39,404 nt of DNA from assembly GCA_013695765.1 (NCBI GenBank), contig JACCZW010000125.1:1-39404 (forward strand), in the 5' to 3' direction. Each line of letters starts with the position of its first letter. Within the stretch, counting starts at the first letter, position 1. The translations under genes were made by a program, and so were the position numbers. This document shows, one piece after another, positions 32,556 through 39,404 of the stretch. Under the pieces are notes generated by a model, which ran no database searches, was not told the DNA's origin, and saw only the letters and a program-made list of their open reading frames with translations. Source of the DNA: Gammaproteobacteria bacterium (GTDB lineage: Bacteria; Pseudomonadota; Gammaproteobacteria; JACCYU01).

Positions 32556-33307
32556 TCCTCACTATCGCCAATGGCGAACTGCGCCGCATGTTCTATACGC
32601 CGCTGGCCTGGGTGATCCTGGCAGTGGTGTTGCTCGTGCTGGGGCTGCTGTTTCTGTTCCTGGTCGATAACTATCTGAACATCATTCAGCCCCAGCTCAT
32701 GGGCGTGTCCGGCGCGCCGGGTGTGACCGATTCGGTGCTGGCGCCGGTGCTGTTCTGGGCCGGCGTCGTGATGCTTGCCGTATCGCCGCTGTTGACCATG
32801 CGCATCTTCAGCGAGGAACGCGCCCTGGGCAGTCTCACCCTGTTGACCAGCGCGCCGTTATCCGTCACCGAGATCGTGCTGGGCAAATATCTGAGCTTGC
32901 TGATATTTACCCTGGCGATGCTGGCCCTGATCGCGCTGATGCCGCTGTCGCTGCTGGGCGGCACGCAGCTCGACTGGGGCAAGTTCGCCGCCGGCATGCT
33001 GGGCCTGTTTTTGATGATCGCCTCGTTTCTGGCGGCGGGCCTGTACATCTCCGCGCAGGTGCGCACGCCGCTGATCGCCGCGGTCGCGAGCTTCGGTCTG
33101 CTCATGTTGCTGGTGGTGCTTTATATGTCCGGCAGCGCCGAGGGCACGGCCAGCGAGCTGTTTATTTATCTCTCGCATTTCGGTCATTTTCTCTCCTTTC
33201 TGCAGGGCCTGTTCGACAGCAGCGACCTTGTCTATTACTTCCTGTTCAGCGCCGCCTTCCTGATCCTGACCATCCGGCGGCTGGACAACGAACGCCTGGC
33301 GCGCTGA
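32552..33307 (+). CDS. ABC-2 permease, GldF-like
   Basis: The product has 251 aa with six membrane spans. It starts in a 4-base overlap (ATGA) with the ATPase stop, so translation is coupled. Phrases such as RMFYTPLAWVILAVVLLVLG, LAVSPLLTMRIFSEERALGSL and LTSAPLSVTEIVLGKYLS mark the ABC-2/GldF permease family. It would form the membrane channel of the exporter as a dimer with the ATPase. Confidence 0.88.
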   Translation: MILTIANGELRRMFYTPLAWVILAVVLLVLGLLFLFLVDNYLNIIQPQLMGVSGAPGVTDSVLAPVLFWAGVVMLAVSPLLTMRIFSEERALGSLTLLTSAPLSVTEIVLGKYLSLLIFTLAMLALIALMPLSLLGGTQLDWGKFAAGMLGLFLMIASFLAAGLYISAQVRTPLIAAVASFGLLMLLVVLYMSGSAEGTASELFIYLSHFGHFLSFLQGLFDSSDLVYYFLFSAAFLILTIRRLDNERLAR

Positions 33308-33314
33308 ACGTCTG

Positions 33315-34673
33315 ATGGAAATCACGTCCCAATCGCGCTGGCGGCTGCGCCTGCAGAACGGTCTATTCGTCATGCTGTTCGTGGTTGTCATCGGCCTGCT
33401 GGCGTGGCTCAGCACCGCGTACAGGTTTCAGGCGGACTGGACGGCGGGTAATCGCAATACGTTGTCGCAAGACAGCCAGCAACTGCTGGCGACCATAGCC
33501 GAGCCGATTTCGATCACCGCGTTCGTGCCCGAAGACGCGACCTTGCGCGCCCGCATTGAGGAGACGCTGGGGAAATATCAGCGTTTCAAGCCGGACTTGA
33601 ACTTAAGTTTCAGTAATCCCGATCTGGAGCCGGAGCGTGCTCAGGCGGCCGGTGTCACCAGCACGGGACAACTGGCGGTACGAGTCGGCGAGCGCACAGA
33701 GACCGTGGACGACATGAGCGAGCAGACCCTCGCCGAGGCGCTGCAACGGCTTGCGCGCGATGGTCCACGCTGGGTAGTGTTTCTGGAAGGCCATGACGAA
33801 CGCGATCCGGAAGCCGAGATCAACCCCGGCTTCAGCCGCCTGAACGACAATCTCACCCGCGGCGGGCTGCAGGTGCGGACGCTCAATCTAATTCGCAACC
33901 CGCACATACCGGACAACACCACCCTGCTGGTCATCGCCTCGCCGCGCAAGGCGTTGCTGCCGGGCGAGGTCGCGAAACTGCGCGACTACGTGCGCGGCGG
34001 CGGTAATCTGCTGTGGTTGCGCGACCCGGATGAACCAGCGGGTACGCAACCGCTGACCCATGAGCTGGGTATCGAATTCATCGACGGCGTGCTGGTTGAC
34101 GCGAACCCGGAGTTACGCGAGATGCTGGGCATTCAGCACCCAGCCGTCGTGCCGGTAGTGGATTATGGTACGCATCCCGTGACCGAGGGCCTCACCGCGC
34201 AAACCCTGTTTCCCTTCGCCACCGCGCTAGCCGCCGGCACGGGTACGGACTGGAGTGCTGCCCCGATACTCACCACCTTGGCGCGCACCTGGTCTGAAAC
34301 AGGCAGCCTCACGGGTAAGGAAATCAGCTTCAGCAGTCAAGACGGCGATCGCGCCGGCCCGCTGACGCTTGCCTTGGGCCTTACGCGCGAGCTTGGGGGG
34401 TTGGAGCAGCGCGTGGCGTTGGTGGGCGACAGCGACTTTCTGGCGAACGGGTACATCGGCAACGGCGAGAATCTGGCACTCGCCAGCAATCTCTTTAATT
34501 GGCTGGCGCACGACGACGAACTGATCGCCATCAACCCCAAGGGCGCGCCCGACACGGTGCTGACACTGGGGAATACGCAGATCTTCGCAGTCGCGTTTTT
34601 CTTCCTGACCGTGCTGCCCGTCGCCCTTATGTCGGTGGGCCTGGTGATCTGGCTGCGCCGCCGACGGCGGTAA
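33315..34673 (+). CDS. GldG-like ABC transporter auxiliary protein
   Basis: The product has 452 aa, seven bases after the permease gene. A membrane span near the N-terminus (about residues 15-37) and another at the C-terminus enclose a large periplasmic domain of the ABC_transp_aux type: ADWTAGNRNTLSQDSQQLL, then SITAFVPED, LVIASPRKALLPGEVAKLRDYV and GGNLLWLRDPDE. Family members work with GldA/GldF-type exporters; the molecular role is not settled. It carries the same two-anchor plan as IFT52/GldG relatives. Confidence 0.85.
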   Translation: MEITSQSRWRLRLQNGLFVMLFVVVIGLLAWLSTAYRFQADWTAGNRNTLSQDSQQLLATIAEPISITAFVPEDATLRARIEETLGKYQRFKPDLNLSFSNPDLEPERAQAAGVTSTGQLAVRVGERTETVDDMSEQTLAEALQRLARDGPRWVVFLEGHDERDPEAEINPGFSRLNDNLTRGGLQVRTLNLIRNPHIPDNTTLLVIASPRKALLPGEVAKLRDYVRGGGNLLWLRDPDEPAGTQPLTHELGIEFIDGVLVDANPELREMLGIQHPAVVPVVDYGTHPVTEGLTAQTLFPFATALAAGTGTDWSAAPILTTLARTWSETGSLTGKEISFSSQDGDRAGPLTLALGLTRELGGLEQRVALVGDSDFLANGYIGNGENLALASNLFNWLAHDDELIAINPKGAPDTVLTLGNTQIFAVAFFFLTVLPVALMSVGLVIWLRRRRR

Positions 34674-34697
34674 TTGTCACCTTGCGATGATCTCCAG

Positions 34698-35534
34698 ATG
34701 ACGGCGCGCGCATGGCTGAATATCGCGCTGGTGGCCCTGCTCGCCGGGCTGGCGGCGGTCGCCTGGCTGAAGCCCGGTCAGACGGATGCACGTCTGCTGC
34801 AAATCGATGCGGAGGCTGTGAACCACATCGTTATCGAGCGCGCGCGCAAACCTGTCATCCGCCTTGAAAAGCGCCATCGACAATGGTGGGTTACGTCGCC
34901 GATTGTGGTTCGCGCGAACCCGGCGCGCGTCGCGTCGGTGCTGGAGCTGACGATCACGACCGGTGATACCCGCTACCCTGCTGATTCCCTGGAACTCGCC
35001 CGCTTTGGCCTGGCGAACCCAGGCGTTACCGTCAAACTGGACGGCAAAACGATCGCATTCGGGCGAATCAACCCGGTCACCCAGCTACGCTATGTGCAAA
35101 CCGGTCACACGGTGCACCTGATAAGCGATGTCCTGTTCAATCTGGAAAGTTCTGGTGCCGCGGCCTACGCATCCATCGCGTTGCTGCCCGCGGTGGCGAA
35201 CATCGAGGCGCTGCGCCTGCCGGACATCGACATTCGCCGCGCAAAAGACGGGGCGTGGACCGCGTCGCCGGCGGCGTTGGCGCCGCGAGCAATCAAAAAC
35301 ACGCTTCGCGCCTGGCGGGAAGCCAGCGCCATTCGTGTAGGCGCCTATCGGAAACAGCCGTCGGGAGATCGGGTGACGGTCGCGCTTGAAAACGGACGGG
35401 CGATGTATTTCGAGGTCGTCGCGCGCGAGGCGGAGCTGATTCTTGCGCGTCCAGGGTTGCGCCTTCAATACCACTTGCCGGCCACCTCCGCCGCGTCGCT
35501 GTTGCCCGTGAGCGCCGACGCGGAGCAACCCTGA
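34698..35534 (+). CDS. DUF4340 protein of the exporter operon
   Basis: The product has 278 aa from the ATG at 34698 (MTARAWLNIALVALLAGLAAVAW). A single N-terminal span anchors a periplasmic region with repeated beta-rich DUF4340 units (IVIERARKPVIRLEKRHRQWWVTSP, FGLANPGVTVKLDG). DUF4340 proteins regularly close GldAFG-type operons, which supports the assignment. A TTG at 34674 directly after the upstream stop would add eight residues; no ribosome binding site distinguishes them. Function is unknown. Confidence 0.8.
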   Translation: MTARAWLNIALVALLAGLAAVAWLKPGQTDARLLQIDAEAVNHIVIERARKPVIRLEKRHRQWWVTSPIVVRANPARVASVLELTITTGDTRYPADSLELARFGLANPGVTVKLDGKTIAFGRINPVTQLRYVQTGHTVHLISDVLFNLESSGAAAYASIALLPAVANIEALRLPDIDIRRAKDGAWTASPAALAPRAIKNTLRAWREASAIRVGAYRKQPSGDRVTVALENGRAMYFEVVAREAELILARPGLRLQYHLPATSAASLLPVSADAEQP

Positions 35535-35585
35535 TATCGCCGCCGGGCTGGCCGAGATTAATCGACGCACCGCAGCATTTCCGCT

Positions 35586-35591
35586 TACAAT
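35586..35591 (+). promoter_or_regulatory. -10 directly before uup
   Basis: TACAAT ends seven bases before the uup ATG at 35599, so the transcript would have a leader of about one base. No ribosome binding site is present. Confidence 0.35.
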
Positions 35592-35598
35592 CGCCGCC

Positions 35599-37512
35599 AT
35601 GCCGATGCTGACCCTGGATGAACTCTCGCTGGAAATCGGCGATCAGCCGCTGCTGCGCGATGCGAGCCTTGTAATCGAAACGGGCGAGCGCGTGTGTCTG
35701 ATCGGACGCAACGGCGCCGGCAAATCGACACTTTTGCGGCTCATCACCGGCGAGCAGCAGACCGATGCCGGCGACATTCGTCATAGCCCGGATTTGCGCA
35801 TCAGCCAGCTCGCGCAGGCGCTGCCGGACGAGCTGAAGCTCACCGCAAAGGCGTATGTCAGCGGCGGGCTGGCGCATCTGGCCAGACTCATCGAGCAGTA
35901 CCACGATCAATCGCAGCAGCACATGGACGCAGCGGGCTTGCGCGAGCTCGAACACCTGCAGCGGCGCATCGACGCCGAGGGCGGCTGGGATCTGGAGCGT
36001 CGTGTGGAAACGGTGCTCACCGAACTCGAAATTCCGGGCGACGCGCATTTGGAGAATTTATCCGGTGGCTGGCAGCGCAGGGTCGGGCTGGCGCGTGCGC
36101 TGGTGTCCAATCCCGAACTGCTTCTGCTGGACGAACCCACCAATCATCTGGATCTGGCCGCGATCGAGTGGCTGGAAAACCGCATCCGCAATTACCAGGG
36201 CAGCGTGCTGTTCATCACGCACGATCGCGCGTTCCTGCAGCGGCTGGCGACGCGCATCGTCGAACTCGACCGCACGCGACTAACAAGCTGGCCAGGCGAC
36301 TACCAGAATTTTCTGCGGCGCAAAGACGAAGCAATGAACGCCGAAGCGCTCGATCGCGTCGGCTTCAACAAGAAGCTGGCCGAAGAAGAAACGTGGATAC
36401 GTCAGGGCATCAAGGCGCGGCGCACGCGCAACGAGGGCCGCGTGCGCGCGCTGGAGGCGATGCGCGTGGAATTCGCCGAGCGCCAGCGCTTCAGGCCGGA
36501 ACAATCCGCGCGCATTCATATCGAGCAGTCTGAGCAGGATTCCGGACGCAAGGTCATCGAGCTGAAAAACGTCACGCACGGCTACGGCGGCGAGACCTTG
36601 ATTGACCATTTATCGCTCAAGGTCACACGCGGCGACCGCATCGGGCTGATCGGCAACAACGGCGTGGGCAAGAGCACCTTGCTGCGCATCATGCTGGACG
36701 AACTCGTGCCGCAAGCCGGAGTGGTCAAGCTCGGCACTAATCTGCAGATCGGTTATTTCGACCAGATGCGCCGCGATCTGGACCCGGACAAGACCATCGC
36801 CGAAGTGGTGAGCGATGGCCGCGACTACATCAAACTCAACGGCAAGGACCGCCACGTCATCGGCTATCTCAGGGGCTTTTTGTTCAGCGCCAAACGCGCC
36901 ATGACGCCGGTGCGCGCGCTCTCCGGTGGCGAGCGCAACCGCGTGATCCTCGCGCGCCTGTTCACGCGGCCATCGAATCTACTGGTGCTGGACGAACCAA
37001 CCAACGACCTGGACGTCGAGACCCTGGAAGTGCTGGAAGACCGGCTGGTCGAATATCAGGGCACCCTGATCGTCGTCAGCCACGACCGCGAGTTTCTGGA
37101 CAACGTCATCACCAGCACCCTGGTATTCGAACCCGGCGGCAAGGTGCGAAGCTACGTCGGCGGCTTCAGCGACTGGTCGCGCCGCGGCCGGCGACTCGCG
37201 GAGAAGGACGATCCCAATCCAGCGGGTATCGGAATCCAGCGCACATCGGATAAGGGCGCCGATCGAACCAGCGCCCCGCCCGAAACATCGTCAAGAAAAC
37301 TGAGCTACAAATTTCAGCGCGAGCTGGAAAAATTACCCGATCGTATCGAATCGCTGGAATCTGAAATCGCCACGCTGGAGTCGCAAACCGCCGCGCCCGA
37401 GTTCTACACGCAAACGTTCGAACAGGTGCAGCCACTGCTGGATAAGCTAAGGACGAAAAAGGACGAACTGGAACTGGCTGTTGATCGATGGGCGGAGCTG
37501 GAGCGCCGGTAG
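35599..37512 (+). CDS. uup: ABC-F ATPase Uup
   Basis: The product has 637 aa, the normal Uup length. Two ABC domains in one chain: the first with G36-RNGAGKS at the P-loop, LSGGWQRRVGLARAL and LLLDEPTNHLD; the second with GNNGVGKST, LSGGERNRVILARL and LVLDEPTNDLD. No membrane spans, as usual for ABC-F. The linker carries RRGIK-type basic residues (KARRTRNEGRVRALEAMR). The C-terminal coiled coil (YKFQRELEKLPDRIESLE...) is the Uup-specific DNA/RNA-binding domain. Uup acts on ribosomes and in replication-fork or transposon-excision stability. The gene is convergent with the oxidoreductase gene, with two bases between the stops. Confidence 0.93.
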   Translation: MPMLTLDELSLEIGDQPLLRDASLVIETGERVCLIGRNGAGKSTLLRLITGEQQTDAGDIRHSPDLRISQLAQALPDELKLTAKAYVSGGLAHLARLIEQYHDQSQQHMDAAGLRELEHLQRRIDAEGGWDLERRVETVLTELEIPGDAHLENLSGGWQRRVGLARALVSNPELLLLDEPTNHLDLAAIEWLENRIRNYQGSVLFITHDRAFLQRLATRIVELDRTRLTSWPGDYQNFLRRKDEAMNAEALDRVGFNKKLAEEETWIRQGIKARRTRNEGRVRALEAMRVEFAERQRFRPEQSARIHIEQSEQDSGRKVIELKNVTHGYGGETLIDHLSLKVTRGDRIGLIGNNGVGKSTLLRIMLDELVPQAGVVKLGTNLQIGYFDQMRRDLDPDKTIAEVVSDGRDYIKLNGKDRHVIGYLRGFLFSAKRAMTPVRALSGGERNRVILARLFTRPSNLLVLDEPTNDLDVETLEVLEDRLVEYQGTLIVVSHDREFLDNVITSTLVFEPGGKVRSYVGGFSDWSRRGRRLAEKDDPNPAGIGIQRTSDKGADRTSAPPETSSRKLSYKFQRELEKLPDRIESLESEIATLESQTAAPEFYTQTFEQVQPLLDKLRTKKDELELAVDRWAELERR

Positions 37513-37514
37513 AT

Positions 37515-38687
37515 TTAGCGTATGGCTTGTGCAACCAGGCGAGCGGAGGTCCGCGCCGACACCGTGAATGCAAAGAAGGGCCCGAATTCCTGGGTCGCGA
37601 GCAGGCTGGTGATGAACAAGCCCGGGATCGTCGTCTGCAAATTGTCATCGAGCATCGGGCAACCGTTTAGTAGCCCCAGCTTCGGCAGCAGGTTGCCTTG
37701 TGCTAACAACGGCACCTTCGAGACGTCCGCTTTGTAGCCAGCGGCGAGAATGATCTGGTCGATCGCCAGGACGCTGCCATTATCCAGCGCTACCTGCATG
37801 GCTCGATCGGGGCGCGTCATGACTGATTCGATTTGCGTGCGCGGCCACAATTTAGTCGTGTCCATCCGCAATCTCGGCTCAAGCCACGGTTCGACCTTAA
37901 GTCGGCCCTCTATCCAGAATCGATGATTGAGTGCCTCTCGCTCGTTCGATGGGAGCGCGCGATACCAGCCTGGCTCGGTCACGAAACGTTCGATGAGTGG
38001 GTTGACCCAGCCCCAGTCCGACTCGGCAAAACGCGGACTGTCGTGACGATACGAGACATGAACAGTCTCGGCACCGGCATCATTGAGCAGTGCGGCCCAC
38101 TCGAAGGCGCTCTGGCGTCCGCCGACGATAAGGCAGCGTTTGCCTTTAAGCCCTTCCAGGTCAACCAGATCGCAGGTGTGCCTAAAGTGGTTTCGCGGCA
38201 GGCGGGCGATCAGTTCCCCTGGCTGGTGCGCGAAGTGCCTGAACCCAATGGCGAGTAGTACGTGTTTGGCGCGTACGGTATCGCCGTTCTCCAGTTCGGC
38301 CTGAAAACGGGCGCGCTGGCCGTCCACCATTTCGAGGCGGCGAACGTGCGAAGGCATGGACTCAATCGCGGCTTGCTGCTGAAACCATTGCACATAGCTC
38401 AAGTAAAACTCAAGCGACAATGGCGTCACATCGGCGGGTTTGAGTCCCTGGTCATTAAGGAATCGTTCGATCGTGTAAACACAACCGGGATCCAGATGCC
38501 AGTCGCAGGCTGAGCGCAGCAACATGCCGGCTGGCATGTTTTCTCTCCAGAAGGACATGGGATTGCCGACCACGAGATGATCGATATCCAGATGCCGGGC
38601 GTACGCGGCCATCGCAAGTCCGAATGGACCCGCGCCGATGATCAGGAGATCAGTTTGCCTGTCCACGATTCCGCCAGAGGGTCGCAT
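37515..38687 (-). CDS. FAD/NAD(P)-dependent oxidoreductase (flavin monooxygenase-like)
   Basis: The product has 390 aa from the ATG at 38687; a TTG at 38717 would add ten residues. LLIIGAGPFGLAMAAY is an FAD-binding Rossmann motif and CLIVGGRQSAFEWAALL an NAD(P)-binding one, with IILAAGYKAD near the end, the plan of flavin monooxygenases and lysine/ornithine N-hydroxylase relatives. The specific substrate is not evident and no siderophore genes are near. The cyclase-family gene lies 42 bases upstream on the same strand, so the two may form a small catabolic operon. Confidence 0.8.
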   Translation of the reverse strand: MRPSGGIVDRQTDLLIIGAGPFGLAMAAYARHLDIDHLVVGNPMSFWRENMPAGMLLRSACDWHLDPGCVYTIERFLNDQGLKPADVTPLSLEFYLSYVQWFQQQAAIESMPSHVRRLEMVDGQRARFQAELENGDTVRAKHVLLAIGFRHFAHQPGELIARLPRNHFRHTCDLVDLEGLKGKRCLIVGGRQSAFEWAALLNDAGAETVHVSYRHDSPRFAESDWGWVNPLIERFVTEPGWYRALPSNEREALNHRFWIEGRLKVEPWLEPRLRMDTTKLWPRTQIESVMTRPDRAMQVALDNGSVLAIDQIILAAGYKADVSKVPLLAQGNLLPKLGLLNGCPMLDDNLQTTIPGLFITSLLATQEFGPFFAFTVSARTSARLVAQAIR

Positions 38688-38729
38688 GTCTGAACACGCG
38701 CCGGAAGCGTCCTTCAAATGCCTTGCCCA

Positions 38730-39329
38730 TCATCCGCCATCAGGCACAAAGGCGACGATGCGCAGCGGGCCGCCGCTGCCGCCTTTGATCTTCATTGGCA
38801 GCGCGACGACCTGTATTTCCTCCGCCGGAAGTTTATCCAGATTGGCGACATTCTCGAACGCCGGGATGTCATGCGTCATCAGCGCCACGTGGCTGCCGTA
38901 GCTCTCGGATTGTCCATGGTCGATGCTGGCGGTGTCTATGCCTACCGCGTTCACTTGTCTATTCCGCGTTAACCATGCGGCAGCGGCCGGATGCAGCCCC
39001 GGAAACTGTAGTTCGGCGACACCTTCGGGGCCACGCTTCACCGTCCCTAAGTATTTAGCCTCATCAGGCCAGTATTGACCGAATCCTGTTTGTAAGAGCA
39101 CGATGTTGCCATCGGGTATCCTGCCGTGGGCGGACTCCCAATCGGTAAAATCTTCGGCGCTGATCTGGTAATTTCGGTTTGCGGCTACCTTCGCCGAGAC
39201 ATCTATCTTTACAGCCGGCGCGATAAGCTGCGTCACGGGGATTTGATCGAGCGTCTTACGGCCTTTTGCGAAGTGTCCATCTTGCGGCGTCCACCCACGG
39301 CGCGAATCTGCGCCTCGCCAGGCGAGCAT
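38730..39329 (-). CDS. Cyclase-family (kynurenine formamidase-like) hydrolase, N-terminus unreadable
   Basis: The frame gives GHFAKGRKTLDQIPVTQLIAP, then IPDGNIVLLQTGFGQYW, VNAVGIDTASIDHGQS and MTHDIPAFENVANLDKLP, typical of the metal-dependent cyclase family that includes kynurenine formamidase. The N-terminal HGGTHxDAP metal motif that should come directly before HFAKG is not found in any frame; upstream of about 39300 the sequence is scrambled across frames, with stops within 100 bases. Either one or more frameshifts or a damaged 5' end is present, and the window ends at 39404. The start at 39329 is only nominal. It may be a pseudogene. Confidence 0.6.
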   Translation of the reverse strand: MLAWRGADSRRGWTPQDGHFAKGRKTLDQIPVTQLIAPAVKIDVSAKVAANRNYQISAEDFTDWESAHGRIPDGNIVLLQTGFGQYWPDEAKYLGTVKRGPEGVAELQFPGLHPAAAAWLTRNRQVNAVGIDTASIDHGQSESYGSHVALMTHDIPAFENVANLDKLPAEEIQVVALPMKIKGGSGGPLRIVAFVPDGG

Positions 39330-39404
39330 GCGGGCGAGACGCTATGGTGGCAACATCGATTAATTCGGACGCCTGCTTATTTTTCTTCGCGTACCGTATA
39401 AGGT

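Overview
The window is a high-GC bacterial chromosome segment. The class I ribonucleotide reductase, L28/L33 ribosomal pair, large NAD-glutamate dehydrogenase, IbaG, FolB and CysJI are all of gammaproteobacterial type, and several c-type cytochromes suggest a respiratory, possibly chemolithotrophic, organism. Species cannot be named from sequence alone.

Bases 1-3311 are accessory DNA and read as a degraded integron gene-cassette array, although no integrase gene is present in the window. Single genes on the plus strand are each followed by a 60-75 bp imperfect palindrome bounded by RYYYAAC / GTTRRRY-like boxes (attC sites). The contents are a HEPN-like gene cut by an IS3-family element, an IS1182-type transposase remnant, an EamA exporter, a SAM methyltransferase and a small membrane protein. 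The last attC is cut off where it meets the stop codon of cysI. Since attC follows the genes on the plus strand, any integrase would be expected to the left.

Bases 3307-7413 (minus) hold cysJ, two very small membrane-protein genes and cysI: assimilatory sulfite reduction. nrdA and nrdB follow (7786-12057, plus), behind a control region with a consensus DnaA box, two NrdR-box-like dyads and a promoter. NrdB has the class Ic signature: Glu as first metal ligand and Phe in place of the radical Tyr, with ligand spacing identical to that of Chlamydia trachomatis R2. A 46-codon basic reading frame sits between nrdA and nrdB.

Bases 12058-12550 form a second small accessory patch: a 58-aa protein and a twice-frameshifted, truncated DpnI-like restriction endonuclease. 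The housekeeping block 12689-24600 carries a small hypothetical, an OmpA-domain coiled-coil protein, two overlapping membrane GTPases with DUF697-like ends, a RibD-type reductase, isoaspartyl peptidase, the giant NAD-glutamate dehydrogenase and ibaG. Next (minus strand) come a monoheme cytochrome, a pentaheme cytochrome built by recent domain triplication, and a frameshifted DUF4331 gene coupled to a lipoprotein.

Bases 29012-37512 hold folB, rpmB-rpmG, an acyl-CoA desaturase, a Gld-type ABC exporter operon (ATPase, permease, GldG-like auxiliary protein, DUF4340 protein) and the ABC-F ATPase uup. The right end (minus) holds a flavin-dependent oxidoreductase and a cyclase-family hydrolase whose N-terminus is unreadable.

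Across the window several genes have a -10-like hexamer (TAGAAT, TATAAT, TACAAT, TATACC) placed 6-9 bases before the start codon, which suggests leaderless or nearly leaderless transcripts.
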